A stretch of DNA of 64,000 bases, taken from positions 3,162,001 to 3,226,000 of the forward strand of contig NZ_VCIA01000001.1 of assembly GCF_005887555.1 (NCBI RefSeq), read 5' to 3'. Source of the stretch: Lentibacillus cibarius (GTDB lineage: Bacteria > Bacillota > Bacilli > Bacillales > Amphibacillaceae). Shown here in pieces: positions 1 to 8,395 of the stretch. The first letter of the stretch is position 1, and each line of letters opens with the position of its first letter. The notes below the pieces were generated by a model, which was given only the letters and a program-made list of their open reading frames with translations, was not told the origin of the DNA and made no database searches. A program made the translations under genes and the position numbers.

Positions 1-452
1 GAAACATCAACGCTTTAGCAGCAGACATCAACGGATTACGGAGAAACATCAACGCTTTAGAGTCAGACATCAACGGATTACGGGAAACATCAACGCTTTA
101 GAGTCAGACATCAACGGATTACGGGAAACATCAACGCTTTAGAGTCAGACATCAACGGATTACGGAGAAACATCACCGCTTTAGCCGCAGCCATCAACGG
201 ATTACGGAGAAACATCAACGCTTTAGCCGCAGCCATCAACGGATTACGGAGAAACATCAACGCTTTAGCCGCAGACATCAACGGATTACGGAGAAACATC
301 AACGCTTTAGCCGCAGCCATCAACGGATGACGGTGAAACATCAACGCTTTAGGGTCAGACATCAACGGATTACGGAGAAACATCAACGCTTTAGCAGCAG
401 ACATCAACGGATTACAGGAAACATCAACGCTTTAGCCACGGATATCACACAT
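1..452. repeat. 41-42 bp tandem repeat array (2 x 21 bp), catcaacgg family
   Basis: Eleven tandem copies begin with GAAACATCAACG at 1, 43, 84, 125, 167, 209, 251, 293, 335, 377 and 418, so the period is 41 or 42. Each unit is two related 21-bp halves, GAAACATCAACGCTTTAG... and CAGACATCAACGGATTACGG, which share ACATCAACG. The array is cut by the left window edge, so its true length is unknown. Open frames across it on both strands are artefacts of a period close to a multiple of three; no ribosome site precedes them. Related arrays lie at 16066-16740 and 20330-20435. The remaining stretch to the kinase gene at 566 holds only a TATATAAT-like -10 near 515 and the kinase ribosome site. Confidence 0.9.
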
Positions 453-565
453 AAGCAGGGTGATTTGGCTTTTGTAGGATCTAGTTGGTCGTTAAACTGC
501 ATGAATTCTGGACATATATAATGTAAAATGGAATAGGCGTTTAGCTGCTTGAAAGAGGGATAGTA

Positions 566-1957
566 ATGCTCAATAAATTGTCCATCAAAATCGGACTGCT
601 CTTTTTCGTTTTTCTATTAATTATTGAATCATTTCTGTTTGTTTTGTTGTATACGAGCTTGGCCAATGAGCGCATCAATGAAGTGATGGACAGTCTTCTG
701 GCACGCGGGAATACACACCGTAATGTTTTGGAAGAGAAATATGACGAGTCAACACTGGAGCATGTAAGGATGATGGAGTCAGCTTCCAGTTTTTCCGTCA
801 TTATTACGGATGCTAGTGGAGAGGTCGTTGTTCAATCCAATGAGATACATGAGGAAATGCGGGAGTTGATTGCCCGCTCCAATCAAGAAAAACTGCCTGC
901 ATCCGGCAGTGTGATTGAAGACCACTGGGAAAACAAGCCATACATTGCTACAGCAAGCCCGATTACATCAAATGGGGATAACAAAGGTAATGTTTTTATG
1001 TTTGTTGACACGGACTACGTGAAACGGATTTTGAATCAGCTCAACAAGCAGTTTGTGTTTGCCGGACTGGTTACGATAACGATGACAATTATTACCATTA
1101 TTGTTCTGTCGCGACTGATCACATCACCGTTGATTAAAATGAAAGAAGCAACGGAGCATTTAAATAAAGGTAAACACAAAGTAGCTTTGACTACAGGAAG
1201 AAAAGATGAACTGGGTGAACTGGCCAAAGCAATCACCACACTATCAGAAGATCTCGATCGACTGAAACGGGAGCGGAAGGAATTTTTGGCAAGTATTTCA
1301 CACGAATTACGAACACCGATCACATACATAAAAGGCTATGCCGATATTATCAGTCGGCAAAATATGACCGAAGCGGAAGTGAAAACATATACCGCCATCA
1401 TTCGCGAGGAGTCAGAACATTTATCTGTTCTTATTAAAAATTTGTTCGACCTTGCCAAAATGGATCAGAACCGATTTGTTATTGAACGGGAGGACACGCT
1501 TTTATGTGAGCTGATATACACTGTTGCCGAACGAATGGAACCGCTGTTTGAAGAAGATGGTATTTTTCTAAACGTTCATTGTGCTGAGGAAAGCATGCAC
1601 ATCTTTGTTGATCCGGAACGCTTGCAGCAAGTATTAATTAACATTCTTGATAACGCTAAAAAACATTCCGATAAAGGTAGTGAAGTGAGTTTGGAAGCTA
1701 CCGCAAAAAAGGAAGCGGTTGTTATCACGATTATTGACAGTGGAGAGGGAATCCCTGCTAAGGAATTGCCGCATGTTTTTGATCGTTTATACCGTGTTGA
1801 GAAATCCCGATCGCGTCAGAGCGGTGGTTCGGGATTGGGACTGACCATCGCTAAAGAAATTGTTGAATCTCATGGCGGACATATTGCTATAGACAGTGAA
1901 CACGGGAAAGGAACCCGTGTCACGATAACCTTAGAGCGAGGTGATGACATTGCGTAA
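566..1957 (+). CDS. Membrane sensor histidine kinase (BaeS-like)
   Basis: A 463-residue two-component sensor kinase that would autophosphorylate and pass the phosphate to the regulator encoded next. Residues 7-30 form a first membrane helix and about 162-185 a second, enclosing an extracytoplasmic sensor region of about 130 residues. A HAMP linker follows, then HisKA with SHELRTP and phospho-acceptor His246, then an HATPase domain with N-box Asn363, G1 box DSGEGIP (391-397) and GSGLGL (421-426). GAAAGAGGGATAG precedes the ATG. The regulator gene overlaps its 3' end. Adjacent copper genes suggest metal or envelope-stress sensing, but the ligand cannot be read from the sequence. Confidence 0.93.
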   Translation: MLNKLSIKIGLLFFVFLLIIESFLFVLLYTSLANERINEVMDSLLARGNTHRNVLEEKYDESTLEHVRMMESASSFSVIITDASGEVVVQSNEIHEEMRELIARSNQEKLPASGSVIEDHWENKPYIATASPITSNGDNKGNVFMFVDTDYVKRILNQLNKQFVFAGLVTITMTIITIIVLSRLITSPLIKMKEATEHLNKGKHKVALTTGRKDELGELAKAITTLSEDLDRLKRERKEFLASISHELRTPITYIKGYADIISRQNMTEAEVKTYTAIIREESEHLSVLIKNLFDLAKMDQNRFVIEREDTLLCELIYTVAERMEPLFEEDGIFLNVHCAEESMHIFVDPERLQQVLINILDNAKKHSDKGSEVSLEATAKKEAVVITIIDSGEGIPAKELPHVFDRLYRVEKSRSRQSGGSGLGLTIAKEIVESHGGHIAIDSEHGKGTRVTITLERGDDIA

Positions 1958-2624
1958 CGTGTTATTAGTCGATGATGAGAAACGAATGCTGGATTTGCTC
2001 ACCCTATACTTGAAACCACATAACTATACATGCCAACAAGCACGGGGAGCATATGAAGCACTAGATTATTTGGACCAGAAATCATTTGATATCGTGTTAC
2101 TGGACATTATGATGCCGGACATGGACGGATGGGAGCTTTGTCAGGAAATAAGGGCTGTATCGGATGTTCCCATTATCATGGTAACCGCCCGTGATCAGAA
2201 AGAAGATGTCGTTAAAGGATTACGGCTCGGTGCAGATGATTATATTGCAAAACCTATTAATGAAGAGGAACTGCTCGCCAGGATGGAAGCGCTCCTCCGG
2301 CGGAATATGTCCGCCAATCGTGTGGAAGTTCGTGGCCTCGTCTGGGATGAAAACCGGTATGAGCTAACGTATCAAAGTAAACCGATCAAGCTGACACCGA
2401 AAGAATTTATGATGCTTGGTTATTTCTTGCAGCACCCTAATCAGGTGTTTTCCAGGGAGCGGTTGATTGAACTGATTTGGGGCTTTGATTCTAATACAGA
2501 AGGGCGGACGGTAGATTCACACGTCCGGAATATGCGGGATAAAATCAAACAAGCAGGCTTCCCGATCGAACAACACCTCCAAACGGTATGGGGTGTAGGG
2601 TATAAATGGACGAACAAATCGTAA
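1941..2624 (+). CDS. OmpR/PhoB-family response regulator
   Basis: About 227 residues. The N-terminal receiver domain has the acidic pair in LLVDDEKR, phospho-acceptor Asp55 in DIVLLDIMMPDMDG, and Lys in YIAKP. The C-terminal winged-helix DNA-binding domain ends with GRTVDSHVRNMRDK and GVGYKW, typical of OmpR regulators. It is the cognate partner of the overlapping kinase gene. The start is uncertain: ATG at 1941 or 1944, or TTG at 1950, which sits behind GAGGTG at a good spacing and directly precedes RNVLLVDDE. Likely targets include the small secreted-protein gene that follows in the same direction. Confidence 0.92.
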   Translation: MMTLRNVLLVDDEKRMLDLLTLYLKPHNYTCQQARGAYEALDYLDQKSFDIVLLDIMMPDMDGWELCQEIRAVSDVPIIMVTARDQKEDVVKGLRLGADDYIAKPINEEELLARMEALLRRNMSANRVEVRGLVWDENRYELTYQSKPIKLTPKEFMMLGYFLQHPNQVFSRERLIELIWGFDSNTEGRTVDSHVRNMRDKIKQAGFPIEQHLQTVWGVGYKWTNKS

Positions 2625-2712
2625 TATTAAAGGTGTCAATGGTTTGTCACAGTTTCTTGATAGATTCTCCAAACTTCTTTTGTATTCTACTAAATGAAGG
2701 GAGGAATAGACC

Positions 2713-2934
2713 ATGAAAAAGAAGCTTGTAACGATTGCACTGGCAGTTTTCTTTGTAGCGGGTATTGGTAATGTTGTTTTCGCACATGGTGGTGCCCACG
2801 GCTTTGATCCAGGTAATGGCGTTCACAACGGCTGGAGATTTGAAGAGATGGTTCCCTTTATGAAAGATATGCATCCGAACATGAACCAAGAGCAAATGGA
2901 ACAAATGTATCAGTATTGTCATGGCACGAACTAG
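2713..2934 (+). CDS. Small secreted Met/His-rich protein, probably metal-linked
   Basis: A 73-residue protein with a clear signal peptide (MKKKLVT then a hydrophobic run to VVFA, cleavage near residue 24). The mature part is about 49 residues, starting HGGAHGFDPG and containing MVPFMKDMHPNMNQEQMEQM and a terminal CHG. The density of Met, His and one Cys fits binding of soft metals such as copper; that is inference. AAGGGAGG precedes the ATG, 88 bp after the response regulator, and a strong terminator follows. It therefore looks like the last gene of the kinase/regulator operon, as an effector or accessory sensor. I recognise no named family with certainty. Confidence 0.75.
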   Translation: MKKKLVTIALAVFFVAGIGNVVFAHGGAHGFDPGNGVHNGWRFEEMVPFMKDMHPNMNQEQMEQMYQYCHGTN

Positions 2935-2960
2935 CTTTTGATTATTTTCAACCCCCTAAC

Positions 2961-3001
2961 AGAAAGACAGGGCTATCCTGAGCAAATAGCCCTGTCTTTC
3001 T
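2961..3001 (+). terminator. Rho-independent terminator
   Basis: AGAAAGACAGGGCTAT pairs perfectly with ATAGCCCTGTCTTTCT around a 9-base loop. It lies 27 bp after the secreted-protein gene. The stem is symmetric, so it could also end leftward transcripts of the 3100-3291 gene. Confidence 0.85.
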
Positions 3002-3099
3002 AATAGTACGATTGTTTACGGAAATTTGTTCGAATAGAGCTACGTTCAAACGCAATCAGCTCTCACTTTGTTAAGGTGGCTTAAGTTACAATAATGTTT

Positions 3100-3291
3100 C
3101 TACCTCATTTTACTTTCCATCCATTGAAGCCTTTCGTTTATTTCATTCACCATTTGTCTGATTTCTTCTGTCATCTGCATATGTTCCTTCATCATTTCCA
3201 TCATCTGCTGCTGCTTATCGGCAGGCATCATCATTTCCTCCCGTTTCGGCTGATAAGGATGCCCCCACATATTGGGCTGGTTATAATACAA
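3100..3291 (-). CDS. Small Met/Gln-rich cytoplasmic protein, unknown function
   Basis: A 63-residue protein read leftward. The chosen start is TTG at 3291-3289, because AGAGGAGTG lies just upstream; the open frame itself extends nine codons further to another TTG with no ribosome site. It begins MYYNQPNMWGHPYQP and then has a Met/Gln/Glu-rich amphipathic helix (EEMMMPADKQQQMMEMMKEH) without signal peptide or membrane helix. The Met pattern and its place between a two-component operon and copB suggest a metal-related role, but I do not recognise the family. Confidence 0.6.
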   Translation of the reverse strand: MYYNQPNMWGHPYQPKREEMMMPADKQQQMMEMMKEHMQMTEEIRQMVNEINERLQWMESKMR

Positions 3292-3356
3292 CTTAATCAC
3301 TCCTCTGATAGTTTTCAAGTTAGCTTATGATTTTATTGGGATACTTGTGTAGAAAT

Positions 3357-3838
3357 ACATGGTCGCTCGCCCGGGGAATGAACGCCCGAATGCACCGTCT
3401 CGCTCGTCGAAAGGTCACTCATCGAGGGTATGAGCGCCCAAATGCGCCGTCTCGTTCGTTGAAAGGTAACTCATCAAGGTTATGAGTGCCCAAATGCAGT
3501 GCCGAGCTCGTTGAAAGGTAACTCATCAAGGGTATGAGCGCCCAAATGCGCCGTCTCGTTCGTTGAAAGGTAACTCATCAAGGTTATGAGCGCCCGAACG
3601 CGCCGTCTCGCTCGTCGAAAGGTCACTCATCAGGGTAATGAGCGCCCGAATGCGTCGTCTTGTTTGTTGAAAGGTAACTCATCAAGGTTATGAGCGCCCG
3701 AACGCAGTGCCGAGCTCGTTTAAAGGTAACTCATCAAGGGTATGAGCGCCCAAATGCGCCGTCTCGTTCGTTGAAAGGTAACTCATCAAGGTTATGAGCG
3801 CCCGAACGCGGCGTCTCGCTCGTCGAAAGGTCACTCAC
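3357..3838. repeat. 52-bp tandem repeat array with internal hairpin
   Basis: About nine copies. The element (C/T)GAAAGGT(C/A)ACTCA starts at 3408, 3460, 3512, 3564, 3616, 3668, 3720 (TAAAGG variant), 3772 and 3824, exactly 52 bp apart every time. Each unit holds CTCAT-CAAGGTT-ATGAG, a 5-bp inverted repeat, and a GC-rich part of the form GCGCCGTCTCG(C/T)TCG; two units carry the variant CAGTGCCGAGCTCG. Copies differ by point changes only, never by length. No unique spacers are present, so it is not a CRISPR array. It fills most of the gap before copB; the rest of the gap has a CCACCAC/GTGGTGG hairpin at about 3839-3861 and the copB promoter region. Confidence 0.92.
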
Positions 3839-3891
3839 CACCACAAGCATTTGCAGTGGTGGAAAATATTTGATATGTTATGATTAATAGT

Positions 3892-3906
3892 TACCTTACT
3901 GGGGTA
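3892..3906 (+). promoter_or_regulatory. Candidate CsoR operator upstream of copB
   Basis: TACCTTACTGGGGTA is a TACC-N7-GGTA palindrome that agrees at 13 of 15 positions with the Bacillus subtilis copZA operator as I remember it (TACCCTACGGGGGTA). It lies 37 bp before the copB start. Similar sites precede csoR, so copB probably belongs to the CsoR regulon. Confidence 0.6.
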
Positions 3907-3943
3907 TTGTATTAATGAAGGATCTAAGAAAGGAGTGAACCTT

Positions 3944-6148
3944 GTGTCGAATGATGAAAATAGCAAGCAGCAAAAACAGCATAAGCATCACAACCATGAT
4001 ACGCAGCATCACGAAGTAGCTACACAACACGACCACAGCAATCACGAGCACGACCACAGTCATCAAGACGAGCATCGTCACCACGACCACGGCGACGGGC
4101 ACGGCCATCACAACGGGCACGACCATCACGATCATAGCGGTCACGACCACAACGGGCACGACCATCACGGTCATGGCGGCCATGACCATGGCGGTCACGA
4201 CCATCATGATCACGGGGATATGATAAACGATTTCAAGAAGCGGTTTTATATATCGCTTGTCGTAACCATTCCTATCCTGATTTTATCCCCTATGCTGCAG
4301 AGTTTTGCGGGTGTGGACTGGCGTTTTCCGTTTGACCAATACATTGTGTTTGTGCTATCGACGTTTCTATTCTTCTATGGCGGATGGCCTTTTCTGACAG
4401 GCGGTATCAGTGAGTTAAAAAATAAGAACCCGGGTATGATGACCTTGATTGGTCTGGCCATTCTTGTCGCTTACGTTTACAGTTCGATGACTGTTTTCGG
4501 CTGGGAAGGCAAGGATTTCTTCTGGGAACTAGCTACATTAATTGATATTATGCTGCTCGGCCACTGGATTGAAATGAAATCGGTGATGGGTGCGTCGAAT
4601 GCACTGGAAGAACTGGTTAAGCTGATGCCGAATGAAGCGCACAAACTCGATGAAAATGGGGAAGTGACCGACGTTCCGACATCAGAATTACAACAAGGTG
4701 ATCATGTACTGATCAAACCGGGTGAAAAAATACCGGTCGATGGTACCATTTATGAGGGCAAGTCAGCTATTGACGAGTCCATGCTTACTGGTGAATCCGT
4801 ACCGATTGAAAAAGAAAAAGACGATGAAGTGATTGGCGGATCGGTCAATAAAGAAGGGTCAATCAAAATAGCTGTAGAGAAAACGGGTGAGGATTCTTAT
4901 CTGTCCCAGGTCGTTACGATGGTCAAGGAGGCACAGGAATCCAAGTCCAAAACACAGGACCTGACGAATCGTGCCGCCAAATGGCTGTTTTATCTCGCGC
5001 TTGCATCCGGGTTTATCACTTTATTTATCTGGCTTGCACTCGGCTATGCCTTTGATGTCGCCCTGGAACGTATGGTTACGGTTATGGTTATTACCTGTCC
5101 GCACGCGCTTGGATTGGCGGCACCATTGGTTGTGGCCGTATCCACTTCCTTATCGGCAAAGCGCGGTCTGTTAATTCGCAACCGAGCGAACTTTGAAGGT
5201 GCACGCAATCTGAATGCGGTCGTTTTTGATAAAACAGGCACACTGACGCAAGGCGAATTTGGTGTGACGGAATTAATCCCGAATGGCGATTATGAAAAAG
5301 ACGAGGTTCTTGTATGGGCAGCCAGCTTGGAGCAGAACTCCGAGCATCCGATTGCATCAGGCATTGTCAGCTCGGCAACGGAGCAAGGTCTCGAACTGAA
5401 AACAATCGAGACCTTCGAATCCATTACCGGGAAAGGAATTGAAGGTACTATTGACGGGCGGAAAGTGAATGTCGTTAGTCCCGGTTATGTACAGAATAAT
5501 GACATGACCTATGACCAGAAAACATTTGAACAGCTATCCGAAGAAGGGAAAACTGTCGTGTTTGTACTGCTCGATGATGAACTAATCGGCATGATAGCTC
5601 TGGCTGACATGGTTCGGGACACGGCGAAAGAAGCAATCGCATCCCTTAAGAAAAAGGGTGTCGAAACCATTATGCTAACCGGGGACAATAAAAAGGTGGC
5701 CGATTGGGTCGCTGGCCAACTCGGTATTGATGAGGTTTACGCGGAAGTGCTTCCCGATGATAAAGCGAACCAGGTGAAGACAATTAAAGGAAAGGGTTGG
5801 AAGGTTGCTATGACAGGAGACGGTGTCAATGACGCACCGGCACTCGCAACCGCTGACTTGGGAATTGCGATTGGCGCCGGCACAGACGTCGCCATGGAAT
5901 CTGCTGACGTGGTCTTGGTCAAAAGCAATCCGAATGACGTGGTATCGTTGATGGAGCTGTCTCGAAAAACATACCGTAAAATGATTCAGAACCTATGGTG
6001 GGCAGCTGGTTATAACATTGTTGCCATTCCACTTGCTGCAGGTGTATTGGCGCCAATCGGCATTGTGCTCAGCCCTGCTGTCGGAGCAGTGTTAATGAGC
6101 TTGAGTACAATTATTGTTGCCATTAACGCTAAATTATTGAAAGCATAA
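3944..6148 (+). CDS. copB: P1B-type copper-exporting ATPase, CopB class
   Basis: A 734-residue membrane pump that would use ATP to expel copper (or silver). The first 90 residues are an extreme His/Asp/Gly-rich tail of repeated HDHHGH-type units in place of an HMA domain. The membrane metal motif is CPH (Cys385-Pro-His387, CPHALG) instead of CPC, which marks the CopB class. Further hallmarks are TGES, phosphorylated Asp429 in DKTGT, an HP motif in [12 protein letters not shown] and [10 protein letters not shown]. The start is GTG at 3944 behind AAAGGAG; the in-frame GTG at 3935 overlaps that ribosome site. A terminator follows and a CsoR-like operator precedes it. Confidence 0.93.
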   Translation: MSNDENSKQQKQHKHHNHDTQHHEVATQHDHSNHEHDHSHQDEHRHHDHGDGHGHHNGHDHHDHSGHDHNGHDHHGHGGHDHGGHDHHDHGDMINDFKKRFYISLVVTIPILILSPMLQSFAGVDWRFPFDQYIVFVLSTFLFFYGGWPFLTGGISELKNKNPGMMTLIGLAILVAYVYSSMTVFGWEGKDFFWELATLIDIMLLGHWIEMKSVMGASNALEELVKLMPNEAHKLDENGEVTDVPTSELQQGDHVLIKPGEKIPVDGTIYEGKSAIDESMLTGESVPIEKEKDDEVIGGSVNKEGSIKIAVEKTGEDSYLSQVVTMVKEAQESKSKTQDLTNRAAKWLFYLALASGFITLFIWLALGYAFDVALERMVTVMVITCPHALGLAAPLVVAVSTSLSAKRGLLIRNRANFEGARNLNAVVFDKTGTLTQGEFGVTELIPNGDYEKDEVLVWAASLEQNSEHPIASGIVSSATEQGLELKTIETFESITGKGIEGTIDGRKVNVVSPGYVQNNDMTYDQKTFEQLSEEGKTVVFVLLDDELIGMIALADMVRDTAKEAIASLKKKGVETIMLTGDNKKVADWVAGQLGIDEVYAEVLPDDKANQVKTIKGKGWKVAMTGDGVNDAPALATADLGIAIGAGTDVAMESADVVLVKSNPNDVVSLMELSRKTYRKMIQNLWWAAGYNIVAIPLAAGVLAPIGIVLSPAVGAVLMSLSTIIVAINAKLLKA

Positions 6149-6155
6149 CGAAAAG

Positions 6156-6196
6156 CATGCCCTGAAAGATATCTATCTTTCAGGGCATCTTTTTTG
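6156..6196 (+). terminator. Rho-independent terminator after copB
   Basis: GATGCCCTGAAAGAT-type hairpin: ATGCCCTGAAAGAT pairs with ATCTTTCAGGGCAT around ATCT, followed by TTTTTT. It begins 8 bp after the copB stop. Confidence 0.9.
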
Positions 6197-6310
6197 TTTG
6201 CAAAGGGAATGGTTAAATGAAGGAAAAAACTTTAAAACATGTACAAATGCATCATTTCTCGATATTTTTCATGTATACTACCATTATAAACAATGAAAAA
6301 AGGTGATTTT

Positions 6311-6526
6311 ATGCATATGATGGGGTATGGATCGTATTGGCCGATGATTATGATGGCGATTATATGGATAGGGTTAATTGTTGTGGCGGTCGTCCTGATT
6401 GCAAATTTCGTCAACGGCGGCCGTAAACAACGCCCCTTAGAGATTGCCAAAGAACGCCTGGCAAAAGGGGAAATATCAGAAGAGGAATATGACAGGCTAA
6501 AACAGAAGCTGAAAGACAAGCAGTAA
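6311..6526 (+). CDS. SHOCT-domain small membrane protein
   Basis: A 71-residue protein. It has a Met-rich start (MHMMGYGSYWPMIMM), one hydrophobic helix at about residues 12-35, and a charged C-terminal SHOCT motif (PLEIAKERLAKGEISEEEYDRLKQKL). SHOCT domains are short oligomerisation or protein-binding segments at protein ends. The chosen start is ATG at 6311, placed behind AAAAAAGGTGATTTT; an upstream in-frame ATG at 6293 would lie inside that ribosome site. Between copB and a copper-binding protein gene, it is probably a membrane accessory of the copper system, by context only. Confidence 0.8.
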   Translation: MHMMGYGSYWPMIMMAIIWIGLIVVAVVLIANFVNGGRKQRPLEIAKERLAKGEISEEEYDRLKQKLKDKQ

Positions 6527-6634
6527 CAAGTGATGGTACAATGTTCAAAATGAGAAATTCGGTGATGTTCTCCTGCATAATATGGTCCAATCCAGACAAG
6601 CTAATCAGGACTAACCAATGAAAGGGGACCAAAC

Positions 6635-6979
6635 ATGGGGGTATTATCGGCATCACCAACCACTATGGATACTTGTATTGAGGCATGTCTTAAATGTATG
6701 CGGGCTTGTGAGGAATGTACAACCGCATGCTTGCAAGAATCGGATGTTCAAGCACGCGTGCGTTGTATTCAGACATTGAATGACTGTGCAGAGATATGTG
6801 CGCAGGCAGCGCAATATATGTCCCGGAATAGCTCGTTTGCAGCACAGTTGTGTGGCGTATGCGCAACCATATGTGAGCAATGCGCAACAGAATGTGAAAA
6901 GATGCAGGATAGCCATTGCCAGGAGTGTGCAGCTATATGCCGGCAATGTGCAGAAGCGTGTCGTCAAATGGCTGGCTAA
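6635..6979 (+). CDS. Cys-rich four-helix-bundle copper-binding protein (YhjQ/Csp type)
   Basis: A 114-residue cytosolic protein with many Cys pairs spaced along helices: CIEACLKCMRACEECTTAC, CIQTLNDCAEIC, CGVCATICEQCATEC and CQECAAICRQCAEAC. This pattern is that of the four-helix-bundle copper-storage proteins (Csp3, Bacillus YhjQ, DUF326), where Cys residues line the bundle core and hold many Cu(I) ions. There is no signal peptide. GAAAGGGGA precedes the ATG and a terminator follows. It fits as an intracellular copper sponge beside the two exporters. Cu storage is family knowledge; the metal in this organism is inferred. Confidence 0.9.
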   Translation: MGVLSASPTTMDTCIEACLKCMRACEECTTACLQESDVQARVRCIQTLNDCAEICAQAAQYMSRNSSFAAQLCGVCATICEQCATECEKMQDSHCQECAAICRQCAEACRQMAG

Positions 6980-6982
6980 TAT

Positions 6983-7029
6983 AAAAACATGCGTCCGGAA
7001 GTGTGATTACTTACCGGACGCATGTTTTT
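6983..7029 (+). terminator. Rho-independent terminator
   Basis: AAACATGCGTCCGG pairs with CCGGACGCATGTTT around a 15-base loop, followed by a short T run. It lies just after the Cys-rich protein gene. Confidence 0.85.
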
Positions 7030-7190
7030 AATCATGCCTTATCTGTTAATTCCACGGCAACTTTACCATCTTCATTTCGTGATAGCTGAACGGTTTCGCC
7101 GGAGCTGAGGCAGCGGTTGTTTTGGCGTCTTTTACAAAAGTCAGGCCTAGCCGCGCCTTATTGTGAGTCCCGAAGCTCCGACGTTTCAAT

Positions 7191-7231
7191 AAAAATCAAG
7201 AAGCTATCCTACCAGAACAGCTTCTTGATCG
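7191..7231 (-). terminator. Rho-independent terminator of the cupredoxin gene
   Basis: Read leftward, GATCAAGAAGCT pairs with AGCTTCTTGATTTTT around a 13-base loop, immediately beyond the stop of the leftward lipoprotein gene. The 160 bp between this hairpin and the previous terminator hold no convincing gene. Confidence 0.85.
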
Positions 7232-7237
7232 CGGGTA

Positions 7238-7633
7238 TTATTCAACAACCAATGTTGACTTCATGTCAGCGTGTCCTTGACCACAAGGAACACTGCAGTA
7301 AATGGTATATTCGCCTGGTTCTTCAGGTGTAAATGTTGCTTCTCCTTCACCTTCAATATTCACATCGAATTCATCAATGCCAATTCCGTGCATGCCTTCT
7401 TCATTGGTCAGTGATACGGTTACTTCTTCGCCGGCAGGTACTGTATATTCATCTTTATCAAATGAAAAGTTGGTTGCTGTTACATCCATTGTGCTTCCGG
7501 CTGTTTCAGCTGCATCGCCGCCATCGTTTCCTGTTTCGTCGGACCCATTGCTGTCGTTACTGTCACCACCGCCGCAAGCTGCTAGAAACAGTGCCAGTCC
7601 GAGAACAAGCATTGCTAATAAACCTTTTTTCAT
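7238..7633 (-). CDS. CuA-type cupredoxin lipoprotein
   Basis: A 131-residue secreted lipoprotein: signal peptide with lipobox LAAC (Cys20), then a Gly/Asp/Ser-rich linker of about 30 residues and a single cupredoxin domain. The copper ligands of cytochrome oxidase subunit II are all present: His82, then Cys113-SVP-Cys117-GQG-His121-AD-Met124. There is no subunit II membrane hairpin and no oxidase gene nearby, so this is a free-standing CuA-like protein on the outer membrane face, perhaps for copper buffering, delivery or electron transfer. GAGGAGGGC precedes the ATG. It faces away from csoR, and the gap of about 450 bp also holds a small membrane-peptide gene. Confidence 0.9.
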   Translation of the reverse strand: MKKGLLAMLVLGLALFLAACGGGDSNDSNGSDETGNDGGDAAETAGSTMDVTATNFSFDKDEYTVPAGEEVTVSLTNEEGMHGIGIDEFDVNIEGEGEATFTPEEPGEYTIYCSVPCGQGHADMKSTLVVE

Positions 7634-7774
7634 AATAGCCCTCCTCGACTAATAAGTTCTTTTATTTTTTACATTTTCCATAGTAGGAACAGTTTGTGCA
7701 GATTTTATCGAGAAACAATGGCGACTCTTTGAACAATTTTGTTAGAAAAATAAGAAAATTCAGCAATATAACTT

Positions 7775-7900
7775 TTACTTGTAAGGTAAGTCCATTCCGG
7801 TCATGGAAGGAATCAATGGTCGGTAATGTGTTACATAAATGATAATGATTAGGACTTGTATGGTAACAAGTCCAATGATAAACAGCAATGGAACTGACAT
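7775..7900 (-). CDS. 41-residue single-helix membrane peptide
   Basis: A short gene on the minus strand with ATG at 7900-7898 and stop at 7777-7775. GATAGGAGTTGAAATA gives an AGGAG site eight bases before the ATG. The product starts MSVPLLFIIGLVTIQVLIII, continues IYVTHYRPLIP and ends GMDLPYK: one membrane helix with a short basic/aromatic tail. Nothing in it identifies a family. It lies between the cupredoxin lipoprotein and the CsoR operator region, so a copper-linked membrane role is plausible but unproven. The 140 bp between it and the lipoprotein start show no further gene. Confidence 0.6.
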   Translation of the reverse strand: MSVPLLFIIGLVTIQVLIIIIYVTHYRPLIPSMTGMDLPYK

Positions 7901-7963
7901 TATTTCAACTCCTATCATAAGTTGTCCTATACCACTATATGTACTGTGTTGTTGATTATGCTG

Positions 7964-7978
7964 TACCGATAGGGGGTA
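7964..7978. promoter_or_regulatory. Candidate CsoR operator (distal)
   Basis: TACCGATAGGGGGTA keeps the TACC...GGGGGTA frame of Bacillus CsoR operators (11 of 15 positions against the remembered copZA site). It lies between the leftward membrane-peptide gene and csoR, so it could act on either. Confidence 0.5.
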
Positions 7979-8022
7979 TAGAAGGTTTGATACTTAATTG
8001 TTCCTAAAGTAAGTTTTATCTA

Positions 8023-8057
8023 TTGACAAATGATACATAAGGGGGGTACCCTATAAT
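8023..8057 (+). promoter_or_regulatory. csoR-copA promoter region with second CsoR-like site
   Basis: TTGACA at 8023-8028 and TATAAT at 8052-8057 are both perfect, but 23 bp apart, longer than the usual 17. TACATAAGGGGGGTA (8034-8048), a second CsoR-like site with a GGGTACCC palindrome at its edge, fills the spacer. Repressor bound there would cover the promoter. The real -10 may instead be a weaker hexamer inside the spacer. Confidence 0.5.
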
Positions 8058-8081
8058 TAGAACAAAAAAGGAGTGAGGCAG

Positions 8082-8384
8082 TTGGGTGAATACATGCATG
8101 ATCATCCGGTGACGCCCCGGACAAAAGATGAAAAAGATGCCGTCGTCAATCGCTTGAAGCGGATTGAAGGACAGGTACGGGGTATTCAAAAAATGGTGGA
8201 AGAAGATCGTTATTGTGTGGATATCCTAGTGCAAATCAGTGCTATCAATGCTGCCTTGAAAAAAGTCGGGTTTTCCGTGGCCGAGCGCCATACGAAGCAT
8301 TGTGTCAGCGATGCAGTGCAATCCGGCAAGGGTCATGAAGCGATTGATGAACTGATGGAAGTTCTAAAGCAGTTTTCCAAATAG
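8082..8384 (+). CDS. csoR: Copper-sensing transcriptional repressor CsoR
   Basis: A 100-residue all-helical repressor that leaves its operator when it binds Cu(I). Counting from TTG at 8082 (AAAAGGAG eight bases upstream), the ligands fall at Cys45, His70 and Cys74, the same numbers as in Bacillus subtilis CsoR, which supports this start over the in-frame GTG at 8073. The [12 protein letters not shown] motif is typical. It is followed 11 bp later by copA and then copZ, the usual CsoR operon order. TACC...GGTA operators lie upstream. Confidence 0.95.
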   Translation: MGEYMHDHPVTPRTKDEKDAVVNRLKRIEGQVRGIQKMVEEDRYCVDILVQISAINAALKKVGFSVAERHTKHCVSDAVQSGKGHEAIDELMEVLKQFSK

Positions 8385-8395
8385 GAGGGATAGTG

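Noticed and set aside
3357..3838. Possible CRISPR array
   Set aside because: Units are contiguous and similar over their full 52 bp; there are no unique spacers and no cas genes. The same holds for the other arrays.
7032..7155. Minus-strand open stretch ending SRNEDGKVAVELTDKA
   Set aside because: It looks protein-like over about 40 codons but has no start codon or ribosome site and a stop directly upstream; at most a gene remnant that I cannot name.
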